NCBI GenBank assembly: GCA_036346205.1
Contig: JARFJB010001910.1
Location: 3,646,501 to 3,710,500, forward strand
From: Vesta saturnalis
Taxonomy: Eukaryota; Arthropoda; Insecta; Coleoptera; Lampyridae
Reading direction: 5' to 3'
Length of the DNA stretch: 64,000 nucleotides
Shown here: piece by piece, positions 54,130 through 64,000 of the stretch
How the letters are laid out: each line of letters begins with the position of its first letter
How positions within the stretch are numbered: the first letter of the stretch is position 1
The notes under the pieces: model-generated
The model's input: only the letters and a program-made list of their open reading frames with translations
Databases searched by the model: none
Told to the model about the DNA's origin: nothing
Position numbers and translations under genes: made by a program

Positions 54130-56297
54130 TCAGAGTATCTCACTTTTCAAGTTGACACCCCTGTAACATCGTTATTTATTTTCTGATTGGTTTTAAATTT
54201 TGCACAATTATACTACCTCGTAAAAGGGCTACCTTCACTATTTTAAAATAATTGTACTGCATATCGGTAGCCTGCTGCGATCAGAAATAAACGCAAAAAA
54301 TCTAAAAAGCATAGTAGACCTTATTTAATCGTAAAAGTAGTTGTGACAATCGTTTTAAGACCACCTGAAAACCCTAAAATCAAATTTTGGTTATAAAATT
54401 TTGAGTAGCAATTGTTTTACGCAATATTAAAATTAAATCAATTTTTTTTCGTTTTTACTATTTAGTTTACGCATTAGTACAGTGCTTTTGTCTAAAAACT
54501 ATTATGGACGTTGCTAGAACACATATTTCTTTAATACAATTACAAAGATTAAAAAAAACTAGACTAATATTGAAATTATTTAGCGGTTTGTCTAATACAA
54601 TATTATTAAAGTTAGAATAAAATTGTCTTTTTACTTTTTAATGTTGCACTGGTCTTATCTAATGATTAACATCAATTTACAAAACTATATTTTTCCAATT
54701 TCCACCAAACTCCCTTGTTGTCTAACGCACTTTTCAATCCGCCTTGTTATTTGAAACAATATTTTGAAGTTGTCGTGGAGTTATTTCAGCGTATGCTTGT
54801 CTAACGCGGTTACAGAGATCTTCTCTATTTTTTATATTACCTTGATACACTTTTTGTTATAGGATTCCCCATAAAAAGAAATCTAGGAGAGTTAGATCTG
54901 GCGATCTAGGGGGCTTTAATATTAAGAGGCTATTAGGACCTATTCACCTCATTGGAAACATTTCATTTAAGATTCCACACCAAACATTAATCTTCTGGGA
55001 ATACTGTCTCCTACAATTTATTGCAAAATTGGGATTTTCAGATGCCCATCATCTACAATTTTGTGATGAAGCGACTCCATTAGTTGTAAAAGTGGCTTCA
55101 TCCGCAAACATAATGTTTTTTAAAAAAATCCTGTTATTTAAAAAATTACCTTGTGCCCATAGACATTTCATTCTTCTAATTTCATTGTTTTCTTCAAGTG
55201 TGTGCAGAAATTTCGGTTTATGTGGTTTGAGTTTGTGCTGTTTAAGACACCTCCACACTTTTGATCGTGACATTTGAAGTCGCAGTGCAACCTTACGTAC
55301 GCTTAGCCTAGGATTAGCACTTATAGCATCCAAGCTCACTTCATCTGCAGCAGGATCAATTCTATTTTCATGTTCAGATCTAGTAGATTTTGAAACACTA
55401 CCAGAAACATTAAACATATTGTTAATTTGAATTCTGTAGCTGCTTCTCTCTTAATGAACTATAATTATCACTCACTAAACGAACTAATTCTATTTTTTCA
55501 GCAACCGATAAAACCTTTCAGCCATTCTTCACAATACAATAAAAACGAAACTTAAGTAAAGCACCGAATAAACAGTTTGAGTGGATAATTGACAATATGA
55601 GATAAAACAAATTTCCATTGCTGTCCTCGTTATCGCGTTCAAGTAGGATTGAAAAGTGCTTTAGACAACAATGGAGTCTGGTGGAAATTGGAAAAATATA
55701 TTTTTGTAAATTGATGTTAATTATTAGATAAGACCAGTGCATTTGGTGTACATTAAAAAGTAAAAAGACAATTTTATTCTAACTTTAATAATATTGTATT
55801 AGACAAACTGCTAAATAATTTCAATATTAGTCCAGTTTTTTTTAAGTTCTGTAGTGAAATTTAAAATAAAAACTTGATCAATTGTATTAAACAAATATGT
55901 GTACTAGCAACTTCCATAATAGCTTTTAGACAAAAGCACTGTACTATTACGTAAAATAAATGGTAAAATCGGAAAAATGTTGATTTAACTATAAATTAAT
56001 AAAAATAAAACAATTGCTTCTCGAAATTTTGCAGCTAAAATTTGATTTAAGGGTTTTCAGGTGGTCCTAAAACGATTGTCACAACTACTTTTACGATTAA
56101 ACAAGACCTACTATATTTTAGATTGTTTTGCGTTTATTTCTCATCGCAGTACGCTATCGATTTGCAGTACAATTTATTATTTTAAACTTGTGAAGATAAC
56201 CCTTTTACTAGGTAGTATAATTATGCAAAATTTAAAATCAATCAGAAAATAAAGAACGATGTTACAGGGGTATCAAGTGGAGAAGTGAGACACACTG
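54130..56297 (-). mobile_element. Second long-TIR IS630-type element (arms ~610-650 bp)
   Basis: The left arm (54130-54740) and right arm (55646-56297) are inverted copies, more diverged than in the 29.5 kb element. Shared blocks include CCCTGTAACATCGTT, ATAATTATACTACCT, AAAACGATTGTCACAACTAC and AGACAAAAGCACTGTACT. The outer ends read CAGAGTATCTCAC (left) and, inverted, CAGTGTGTCTCAC (right). TA lies at 54128-54129 and 56298-56299. 2168 bp. The transposase relic in the centre is on the minus strand. Confidence 0.9.
54700..55417 (-). pseudogene. Transposase of the second long-TIR element, middle deleted
   Basis: From the ATG at 55417: ENRIDPAADEVSLDAISANP, LSVRKVALRLQMSRSKVW (helix-turn-helix), KPHKPKFLHTLEENNEI and NIMFADEATFTTNGVASSQN with the first catalytic Asp (about 55100). 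After the stop near 55049 another frame gives NINVWCGILNEMF. The segment with the second Asp is then missing, and the frame resumes at LLILKPPRSPDLTLLDFFLW (about 54930-54870), LCNRVRQAYAEITPRQLQ, ending in the left arm. Related to, but a different subfamily from, the 29.5 kb transposase. Confidence 0.88.
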
Positions 56298-56437
56298 TAT
56301 ATGCGTGTGTGTATGTGTGTGTGCGTGTGTGCGTGCGTGGGTGTGTGCGTGGGTGGGTGCGCGCATACGCGCGTACGTATGTACGTATGTACGTATGTAC
56401 GCATATACGTATGTACGTATGTACGTACGCACGTACC
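56298..56437. repeat. Complex alternating purine-pyrimidine microsatellite
   Basis: About 140 bp of GTGTGC/GTGCGT followed by tandem GTACGTAT, nearly all alternating purine and pyrimidine, starts at the TA flank of the element ending at 56297. Confidence 0.9.
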
Positions 56438-57344
56438 AGGACATTTGCAAGAACGTTGAGGAAAAATTAAGAAGTACTAGACAAGTGCACAAGAATAAAC
56501 AATCAGAATGATAACAGAGCGACGTCTGTAATATTTAGTTTTGAGGCGACGTGGGTCTACAACAAATTGTAAGATCTTTTATGTAGCAAACCCATTAGTG
56601 TTACCAGCTTTTGCGTTGAAGGACGTAGGCGAAATAATAAGAAAATACTAAGAAAGTGTTCAGAAATACAACAGCTAGCAAATAGTCAAGAAATACTAAG
56701 AAATGATCAAGTATTACGGAATGATTGAAATAAGAAGTACTTTGGTTGGTAAACAATATAGACACATATACAATAGCAATTCATTGCACTCCAAAGCAAC
56801 AGATCCATTCACTTATTTCTTTAATGAATGTGCTACCATTCACCACACCGGCTTATGTGATCATTCCGTTCAAAAATTGGTATTAGACCCATAAATTAGT
56901 GTATATCAGAGTAAGTTATCATTAAAAGTAATTCACAGATTTTCTGTTTCAAGTTTTAGGATTTTAGGATTGTCATATTGGCAAATTCTCCTATGTCTGA
57001 AAGATTAGTCTTTTCCTTGAAAAAGTATCTGAGTAATAAAGTTACCATTAGTAATATTAAATTACTGGGAACCATATCTGACGCAACCCCTAAGTTTATA
57101 TATGTATTACGCACTACATCATGCAAATTAAGCAATAGTAATAAAAAATGCTGATTTTTCTTTGATTCAGCGTGTTTTAAAGTATAGAGTAAGAGGAAAT
57201 AATTCCAATTACGGGATTATTTTGGAAATTACACCACGGTTTTATTAAATATTGCAGTAAATCATACACAATGACAAAAATAAAACGAAGTAATACTAGA
57301 AAATTAATTGGAAACATGAAACATACATATATAAGAATGATGAT
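56438..57344. other. No gene seen
   Basis: Non-coding. Frames at 56703-56894 show nothing known. Confidence 0.4.
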
Positions 57345-58572
57345 CAATGTACATACGTTACAATAATATGAAGGACTACGCTTTGCTGTGTAATTGTCAC
57401 CCAAGTTTGGAACAATACAGTAGAGCGTTCGGTGAAACAGTTGTAGTCGCTTTAGATATCTCAAAGGCATTTGACGAAGTTTGGCATAAGTGTTTACTTG
57501 CCAAACTCACCTCGTTTGGGTTAAATGATACGCTCATCAGCTGGGTTTCTAGTTTCCTTGATAAAAGACGAATACGTGTCGTAGTTGATGGCATTTTTTC
57601 AAAAGAAGTTAGCATTAACGCGGCGTACCACAGGGATCCGTTATAGCGCCTACACTTTTTCTGCTGTACATAAATGACCTTATTTCTTCAACAACTAACC
57701 CCATCCATTGCTTTGCTGACGATAGCACTCTTCACTGTAGTTCATCTCAGTCTACTCAGAGTGATAATCCACCTTCTATGTCAAATCAAGAAATTAAAGC
57801 TGAAATGTCAAATTCAATCAACAAAGACATTCAACGTATTCTCGAATGGGGAAGCAATAATCTAGTTAAATTTAATGCTAACAAAACTCAGTGTTGCCTT
57901 GTGTCCGCCAAAAAAGATCGATCATTTCCTGTTGTAAGTATGAATGGGTCAGTTCTTAAGTTTTCAGACTCTATTACTCTGTTGGGTATGACTCTATCTT
58001 CAAATCTCTCATGGGTTGACCATCTTGTCAGCTACCAAAACAGCTGCTCGTAAAATAGGCTTTTTGTACAGATCTAAGCAGTACTTTACCTCTCCTTCTG
58101 CTGTATAAGGCCCAAGTTCGGCCTCATCTGGAATATAATTCTCACCTCTGGGTTAGTGCTGCCCAATACGCTCTCGATGTCGTTGATCGTATTCAAAAGA
58201 GAGCGATTAGGCTTATAAATGACCCGCCCTTAACTTCTCACATACAGTCCCTTGAGCATAGAAGGATCTCGGGCTATCTTTGCGAGAAACACTCGGTTCG
58301 CTCATTCACATCATCAGTATGCAGTACCAATCTCCACTTGTCGTACCAAACGGGCGCAATCCACATTTTTCTACACGGCTTCTAAACTCTGGAACGATCT
58401 CCCTAGTTCCTCTTTTCCTCTCACTTATGATATGAGAAAAATTAAGGTAGCTGTTCATACGCATCTATTGGCAATTCATTATCCCTCTATCCGTCCTCCT
58501 AAGTGTTCCTGAGTGCTTTTGCACGATAGGCCAAATTTAGCCTGTTCAGGTCCACAATTATAAAAAAAAACA
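57345..58572 (+). pseudogene. Jockey-type reverse transcriptase relic with 3' end
   Basis: TVVVALDISKAFDEVWHKCL (about 57440-57495) is the first catalytic aspartate block, then FGLNDTLISWVSSFLDKR and, after a shift, INDL-like sequence and PIHCFADDSTLHCS (about 57700) with the FADD core intact. RILEWGSNNLVKFNANKTQC, GSVLKFSDSITLLGMTLSS and TAARKIGFLYRSKQYFT follow, then LYKAQVRPHLEYNSHLW, DRIQKRAIRLINDPPLTSH and the C-terminal RAQSTFFYTASKLWNDLP to a stop at 58512. The tail TTATAAAAAAAAAAC near 58560 looks like the 3' poly(A). Five or so frameshifts; 5' truncated. Confidence 0.88.
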
Positions 58573-60256
58573 TAAAGGAGATGCAATAGTAAATTAAGAG
58601 TCAAACACTGTTTCCCCAAAACTCAAAACCAGCCGATATATGTGCCCTAATAGTTTACTTATTTATTTATTCATTGCATGCATTAACATGAACCTTTTAC
58701 ACAAATCATTATAAACACATTTGAAATCGTATCAAATCATGAATAAATAAAAATACTAATGTTTAGAATTAATAATAATTATAATTAATATATTATAGCA
58801 ATATTTAAGTATGAACTAAATAATGAAGTAATAATATAACTTTAATTACTAAATTATTTATTAACTAAGTTTAAAAACAAACATATTAATCTTAAAATAC
58901 TCATTAATACTATCTAGTGGATTTTGCACTAATAGTGTCAAAATGGCGAAAAGTTAAATTTGGCGGCAGTGAATTAAAAAAGTTTAAATCCGCTGTAAGA
59001 TTTTTACCATCGTAACGTAAGTTATTTTTATTTCGCATGTATTTTACTGTGTAACAAAACAGCCACAATATATTTTAGCATAACATAAACACGTAAAAGC
59101 ATATAAAGAATAAATACGGTTTGTTTTCGCAAATAAATAAAACGCATTTTAGTAGTTAAATGAAAGAAAGGTCAAGTCGTTAGGGAAAACTCAGTTTCTA
59201 TAAAAATTTAAATCCCACAGTAAATGAAATTAAGTCAATAAATAAAGCAATTCAGTTTTTAATAGCAAATTAAACATACTAAATTGAATGATCCTCATAG
59301 TTTTAATTTAAATAATTAGTATCCCTCACTTCTTTGCAATATTCATTTAAATAAGAAATGTAGTTATTTAAGGAAAATTTAGTTTTACTAAAAGTCCACA
59401 TTATCGATTGAAGTACAATACCGTCTTTTATTCTCAAATAATAAAACAAGAAACCAGGTAAAGGCAAAGGGAAAGCAGGTAGGCGCGTCACCAGCAATTG
59501 TAAATTGAAAATCTTAATAATAATATTTAAAATAGTAAATTGCATATTACATGAATCGAGTAAACGGAATAGAGTTGCATAGTTTCAAGTTAAATAATTA
59601 ACATCTTCACCTCCTTTGCAATATTCGTTTAATAAATAAGAAATTTAAAGAAGTTACTCTAAAAGTTTACTTTTTTCGATTGAATTCAAATACCTTCAAT
59701 TTACTTGCAAAACAATAAAACAAGAAAGCAGGTAAATTGTAAATTTTTTTTGTAATAAAAATTTAAACATAAAAGATTATTGTATTTTTAGTTAAAGTTA
59801 AATAAGTAGCTTTATTTCGGTGCTTTCAGTTAAATACATGTTAATAAATGTCAAATGACAACTTCTAAATCAATCAAATAAGGGTAAGCGTTTGAACAGG
59901 TTTTTATACCCAGCGGTTTTAGTATTAATAATAAACAAAGATAATGATAATCTAACCAGTAAAAGGCTCTTTAGTTGAAATAGGCGCGAAATAACATTTA
60001 GGATCGCTACAGTATGTACGAAAAATACGGCTCTATTAAATCCATGTGATTGTTAAAACTATAACTTAAAAAAAAGTATAAAGCAAACGTAAACCTTTTC
60101 TCTAAGGAGTGGACCCGAACAGGTATACATTGTTGCAATAACGATGAATTCATAGAGAACTAATAAAATATTTATTTAAGTAACACGGCTCGCGACAATA
60201 AAACTGATTTGATAAATAAATATTAAATGACAGTGAAATAACTATAACTCGAAAAG
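58573..60256. repeat. Gene-free AT-rich stretch with a diverged ~282-bp tandem duplication
   Basis: 59298-59478 and 59581-59745 share AGTTTTAATTTAAATAATTA-like openings, CTTTGCAATATTC, AAATAAGAAAT and AATAAAACAAGAAA-CAGGTAAA. The period is 282 bp. Nothing else is identifiable. Confidence 0.55.
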
Positions 60257-60260
60257 CTAC

Positions 60261-60291
<31 letters not shown>

Positions 60292-60331
60292 TAAAAATAA
60301 ATAAATAAATAAAATAAATAAATAAATAATA
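60257..60331. repeat. (AAAT)n microsatellite
   Basis: Runs of AAAT with a few AAAAT variants. Confidence 0.95.
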
Positions 60332-60591
60332 ATTGAATCATTTGGTCGCTAATAAATACCAGCAAGTCCGGTGAGGGGCGCGGAATCCAGGAATCGAGTA
60401 TAGAGCAGTATGGTAGAAACGCGTGATGTGATCGAAGGGCATGTAAGAAAGAAAAAAGAAAAAAAAATGTATATGTATATGTATATTTTGAGATTCATAC
60501 AGTAAGTATACGACCTATTATTTATATCTAGCTTTTATGTCGTGACAGTAGACATAACTGTCCGGTAGTAGGACGATACCGTTAGTAGGGA

Positions 60592-62218
60592 ATGCTACAT
60601 CGTCCGGGGCACGATTTGGCCAGTAACCGGTCTGCTCGCTATGATATTACTCAAGAAAACAATACAATTGCCTCGGATCGACCTGGCTACAAGGGGCGGT
60701 CAAGGTCGAAACAGACAGGCCCCGTTGCTGACGACTGTGCAAGGAATGAATGGCGAGTCGGTACGTGGAATGTTAGAGGTATGCATGGTAAAGAATTTGA
60801 AATTGCGAATGTAATGTACGAAAGACACCTTGATATTCTGTGTGTATCAGAGACAAAGCGCAAAGGAAAGGATGCTGGGGAGATGGAGGATGGCAGCCTG
60901 GCACTATGGTCAGGAGTTGAGACGGAAGTGCATGGTGCGAAAGGAGTTGGGGTGATCATAAGTGAAAGAGCGAAAAGATGTGTTAAACAGTACGAATTAG
61001 TATCTCCCCGGGTAATATGGGTTAGAATGAAAGTGGAGTTTCGAAGAATTTTTCTTATTGCATGCTATTCACCGGTGAATGGAGAAAGAGACCAGGAGCG
61101 TGAGAACTTCTGGAATGAGGTAGAGAACGTGTTGAACGTATGTAAGCCAAACGAAAGAGTGATTATATTGGGGATATGAACGGATGGGTGGGTGTACAGA
61201 GAACATAGTGAACGCGTTCTAGGAAAGTTCGGAGACCAAAGAACCAATGAGAACGGTGAACACCTGCTGAACATCTGTGTGGAGAGAAGCATGTTTGTAT
61301 CCAATACGTGGTTTAAACATAAAATGTGCATATGTATACATGGCAAAGAGGTGAATCTAAAAGTATGATAGACTTGATAGTGTATGATGAACGGCTTAGA
61401 AACCTGGTGAAAGACACAAAAGTAATGCGCGGAGCGGAGTGTGGATCGGACCACTTTTGGTGGTATCGAGAGTGTGTTTAGGGCAAAAGTGGGTATGGAG
61501 AAGGAAAGCAAACGTAGTGCGAACGTCCAGAATTAGGGTTGACAAACTAGTGGATAATGGTGCGAGAATGAAATACGTAGATGCTGTGAATAAAGAGCTT
61601 GAATGTGAATGAAACAGTGTGGAACGAACAAATAAAAGACACTGACGTTGAAAGTGCATGGATAAGCTTGAAAAACTCTGTTGTCAATTGTGCCGTGCGA
61701 ATATGTGGAAGAGTGATTGTAGGTACACAGAAAAATGTGCTTGGTGGAATGAGTCGGTAAAAAGGCAGTAAGTAAGAAAAAGATGCGTACATGGCAATGA
61801 TTGCTGCAAAAATGAGACTGAGAAGAAACGATTGTATGAGGTGTACAGATTAAGAAACAAAGAAGCGAAGGAGGCAGTGAGGATAAGTAAAGAGGAAGTG
61901 ATGGCTGTAGAAGGAGAGAAAATGCAGAATGATTTTGAGGGAAACAAAAAACTCTTCTGGAAATGGGTCAAAAATACAAACGTGGCCCAAAACAGAACGC
62001 TGCAGGAGTGATGAATGATAGAAACGAAATAGTATGGGACGATTGTGAAGTGAGGAAATGCTGGCAAGAATATTTCGGAAAGCTGTACAGTAGTGAGGAA
62101 AGTAAGACTGAAGGGTTAAATAAGGAGAATATAGAAGAAATGATGAATGAAGCTGAGAAGGATATTGGAATAAATGAGGTAGAGAAAACGGTAGGAAGGT
62201 TGAAAAACGGCAAGGAGC
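60592..62218 (+). pseudogene. RTE element, endonuclease and linker part (frameshifted)
   Basis: The intact frame at 60592-61179 has a basic leader, then WRVGTWNVRGMHGKEFEIAN (the TWN motif), LDILCVSETKRKGKD (catalytic Glu), GAKGVGVIISERAK, FLIACYSPVNGERDQ and VIILG. A one-base deletion at about 61172 then shifts DMNGWVG (catalytic Asp/Asn) out of frame. Further frames carry NGEHLLNICVERSMFVSNTW, MIDLIVYDERLRNLVKD and CGSDHF (catalytic His, about 61440). The linker with KRLYEVYRLRNKEAKEAV and KLFWKWVKNTN leads to the reverse transcriptase. Endonuclease of this type nicks the target DNA. Confidence 0.88.
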
Positions 62219-63710
62219 AGGCATAGATGAAATCACTGGTGAAATGCTCAAGTATGGTGGTGCAAAGCTTATACGAAGATTGCGTGAATTATTCAATGTA
62301 TGCCTTATGTGTGGAAAAGTGCCGAGTGATTGGAAGAGCGCGATCATTGTACCATTGTATAAAGGTAAGGGGAACAAGAGTGATTGTAAGAACTACAGAG
62401 GAATAAGCTTGCTCAGCGTACCTGGTAAAGTTTTTGGAAGAATACTGATTGATAGAGTACGAGAAACTACACAATCTAAGATGTGGGATGTGCAAGGTGG
62501 CTTCATGCCAGGGAGAGGATGTGTCGATCAGATGGTTGCTCCCCAGCAGGTGATCGAAAAGTGTTTAAAGGTAAAAAGGAAGTTGTACTGTGCGTTTGTA
62601 GATCTGGAGAAAGCATATGACAGAGTGAATAGAGAGAAGATGTGGGAAATATTAAATGAATATGGCGTAAATAAAGGTCTAATAAATGAAATAAGGGCAG
62701 TATACAACGGTAGTCGGGCATGTGTTAGGGTGAGAGGAGGTGTGAGTGAATAGTTTAATATTGAGCAAGGGGTGCGACAAGGCTGTGTGATGTCACCGTG
62801 GTTGTTCAATATATACATGGATAAATGTCTTAGACAAGCATGTAACGATACAAATGGTGTAATGGTTGGTGACGTAAATGTACGACTCCTGGTGTATGCA
62901 GATGACACAGTCTTATTAAGTGACAGTGCGGATGAGCTGCAAACCGCTCTGAGGAAGTTTGATACAGTCTGTGAGAGCATGGACCTAAAGGTAAACGTGA
63001 ACAAAACTAAGATTGTGGTGTTCAATCGGGAAGGTGGAAAGGAGAGTAGAGTATTTACTCTGCAAGATGAAATGGTGGAGCAAGTGGACGAGCTGGTATA
63101 TCTCGGTAGAATGTTTACTGCAGATGGTACAATTGAGAGCGAGATTGGACGAAGGGTCAATGCTGGAAGGAAAGTGATTGGAAGTATGTGGACGATAATG
63201 AGAAATGAAAGCATGAGTCTAGCTGCGAAACGAGCAATCTATAATGGCGTATTCGTCCCGTCAGTACTGTATGGAAGTGAGACATGGGTATGTCAAAAAA
63301 AGCACGAAAGAAAAATAAATGTCGTGGGTATGAGATTTCTGAGAAGCGCATGTGGTAAAACGAGACGGGACAAGATAAAAAATGAATGCATAATGAGGGA
63401 GTGGGGTGAGGAAAAGACTATGATGGATAGATATAAAAGTTGTACATTACGTTGGTTTGGTCACATTGAGAGAATGAACAACGCAAGATTAACAAAACAA
63501 ATATATGTGGGTGAGGTTAGGGAAAGGCCGGGTCTGGTAGGCCGCCTAAAACTTGGCTGAATGTAGTAGAATCTATGATAAAGGAAAGAAAGATAAGAAG
63601 TTTTAAAAACAAAAGGGCATGTCAGAGACTATGTATGAATCTTGCGGAAGCTAGGGAGGTATGCGGAGATAGGAAAGCATGGAGAAAGATTGTGAATGAA
63701 AAATAAATAA
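62219..63710 (+). pseudogene. RTE element, reverse transcriptase and C-terminal part
   Basis: One frame runs from GIDEITGEMLKYGGAKLI (about 62222) to 63560, broken only by a TAG at 62751-62753. Motifs in order: SAIIVPLYKGKGNKSDCKNY, RGISLLSVPGKVF, LYCAFVDLEKAYDRVNREKM (first Asp block), VRQGCVMSPWLFNIYM, VRLLVYADDTVLLSDSADEL (YADD core), LKVNVNKTKIVVF, LVYLGRMFTADG. The C-terminal part is VPSVLYGSETWVCQ, LRWFGHIERMNNARLTKQI. A shift near 63540 then moves TWLNVVESMIKERKIRSF into another frame, ending KIVNEK about 63704. The RT core itself is complete. Confidence 0.92.
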
Positions 63711-63775
63711 GAGGCAGGGATTGTTTTGCCTACCCGCAAGGGAATGGCGTGAAGGTTAAGAAGGTTAAAGAATAA

Positions 63776-64000
63776 AACGTCATGATACCCAGAGTAATAA
63801 TTAACAATTTACATTTATCAGTGTAATAATGCTTATAGGTCTCGTTCGTATAGCAAACATTTGTTTAGCAATTGAAGAAAGTGCACAGATAATAATATAA
63901 TAGGACAAATACGAATGACAAAGTAAAAATAAGCAACTCTTAAAATTGTACTCACATAACTAGCTAAATTGCGTAATGAAAGTATATTTCATACTAATAT
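63776..64000. other. No gene seen
   Basis: AT-rich and non-coding right flank of the RTE element. Confidence 0.4.

Larger units (their letters stand above)
60540..63775 (+). mobile_element. RTE-type non-LTR retrotransposon, nearly full length
   Basis: One coding region on the plus strand carries apurinic-type endonuclease, reverse transcriptase and a C-terminal domain (annotated below). A short 3' region follows with GAGGCAGGGATTGTTTTGCC and a tail GGTTAAGAAGGTTAAAGAAT. The 5' limit is not certain (about 60540). A 3' fragment of the same family lies at 48236-48760. Disrupted by several frameshifts and one in-frame TAG. Confidence 0.85.

Noticed and set aside
61065..62495. Long minus-strand frames (up to 175 codons) opposite the RTE element, and 62528-63214
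   Set aside because: Antisense shadows of a purine-rich coding strand. The plus strand has clear endonuclease and RT motifs.
1..64000. CRISPR array, LTR retrotransposon or bacterial-type operon
   Set aside because: No regularly spaced short repeats with unique spacers, no paired LTRs or integrase/protease motifs, and no compact same-strand gene runs.

Overview
This 64 kb window is eukaryotic and almost certainly from an insect or another arthropod. It is strongly AT-rich, has no operon-like packing, and is filled with arthropod transposable elements: mariner/Tc1/IS630, piggyBac and hAT DNA transposons, Jockey- and RTE-type non-LTR retrotransposons, a tRNA-derived SINE, foldback elements/MITEs and TA microsatellites. 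The order cannot be fixed from the sequence alone. No complete host gene is recognisable. The only long undamaged reading frame of possible host-like type is cut by the left edge (positions 503 to 1, minus strand). Everything else that codes is a transposon or a relic of one.

Layout. 0-7.6 kb: edge frame, IS630-type transposase tail, tandem duplications, a foldback element and a mariner-type MITE that both abut TA microsatellites, a mariner transposase relic and a non-LTR reverse transcriptase relic. 7.6-18.3 kb: gene-poor; one IS630-type relic, a perfect hairpin, two GC-rich patches, SINE fragments (one split by a LINE 3' end) and a TATTCGAATA-rich block. 18.3-23.4 kb: a MITE, a 138-bp tandem repeat, an IS630-type transposase half and a broken copy of a multi-copy arthropod family with a C-terminal GHTQM motif. 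23.8-26.4 kb: head-to-tail copies of a roughly 0.65 kb non-coding repeat, one of them holding a SINE with a 9-bp target duplication and a TTAA-flanked foldback. 26.5-28.5 kb: a piggyBac relic keeping all three aspartates and traces of an intron. 29.46-31.57 kb: a full-length IS630/Tc1/mariner-type element with unusually long (about 490 bp), nearly identical inverted repeats. 32.9-34.4 kb: a second piggyBac relic. 34.5-35.9 kb: a tandem array of about 255-bp period. 37.3-38.3 kb: a mariner deletion derivative with both ends. 39.2-40.5 kb: a Tc1 element with both ends. 40.6-41.4 kb: a non-LTR ORF1 relic. 41.5-43.8 kb: a nearly full-length hAT element. 44.6-51 kb: candidate regulatory patches, a miRNA-like hairpin, an RTE 3' fragment and a minisatellite. 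51.0-51.7 kb: an inverted copy of the 0.65 kb repeat. 51.9-53.9 kb: a Jockey-type element with ORF1 but almost no ORF2. 54.1-56.3 kb: a second long-inverted-repeat IS630-type element. 57.3-58.6 kb: a Jockey-type RT relic. 60.5-63.8 kb: a nearly full-length RTE-type LINE.

The parts do not form a pathway. The window is best read as a layered record of insertions, with nested order readable at several places. I found no convincing new gene system. The items most worth following are the edge frame, the two long-TIR IS630 families, the head-to-tail 0.65 kb family with a possible short conserved peptide, the 46.95 kb hairpin, and the repeated adjacency of TA microsatellites to TA-target transposon ends.
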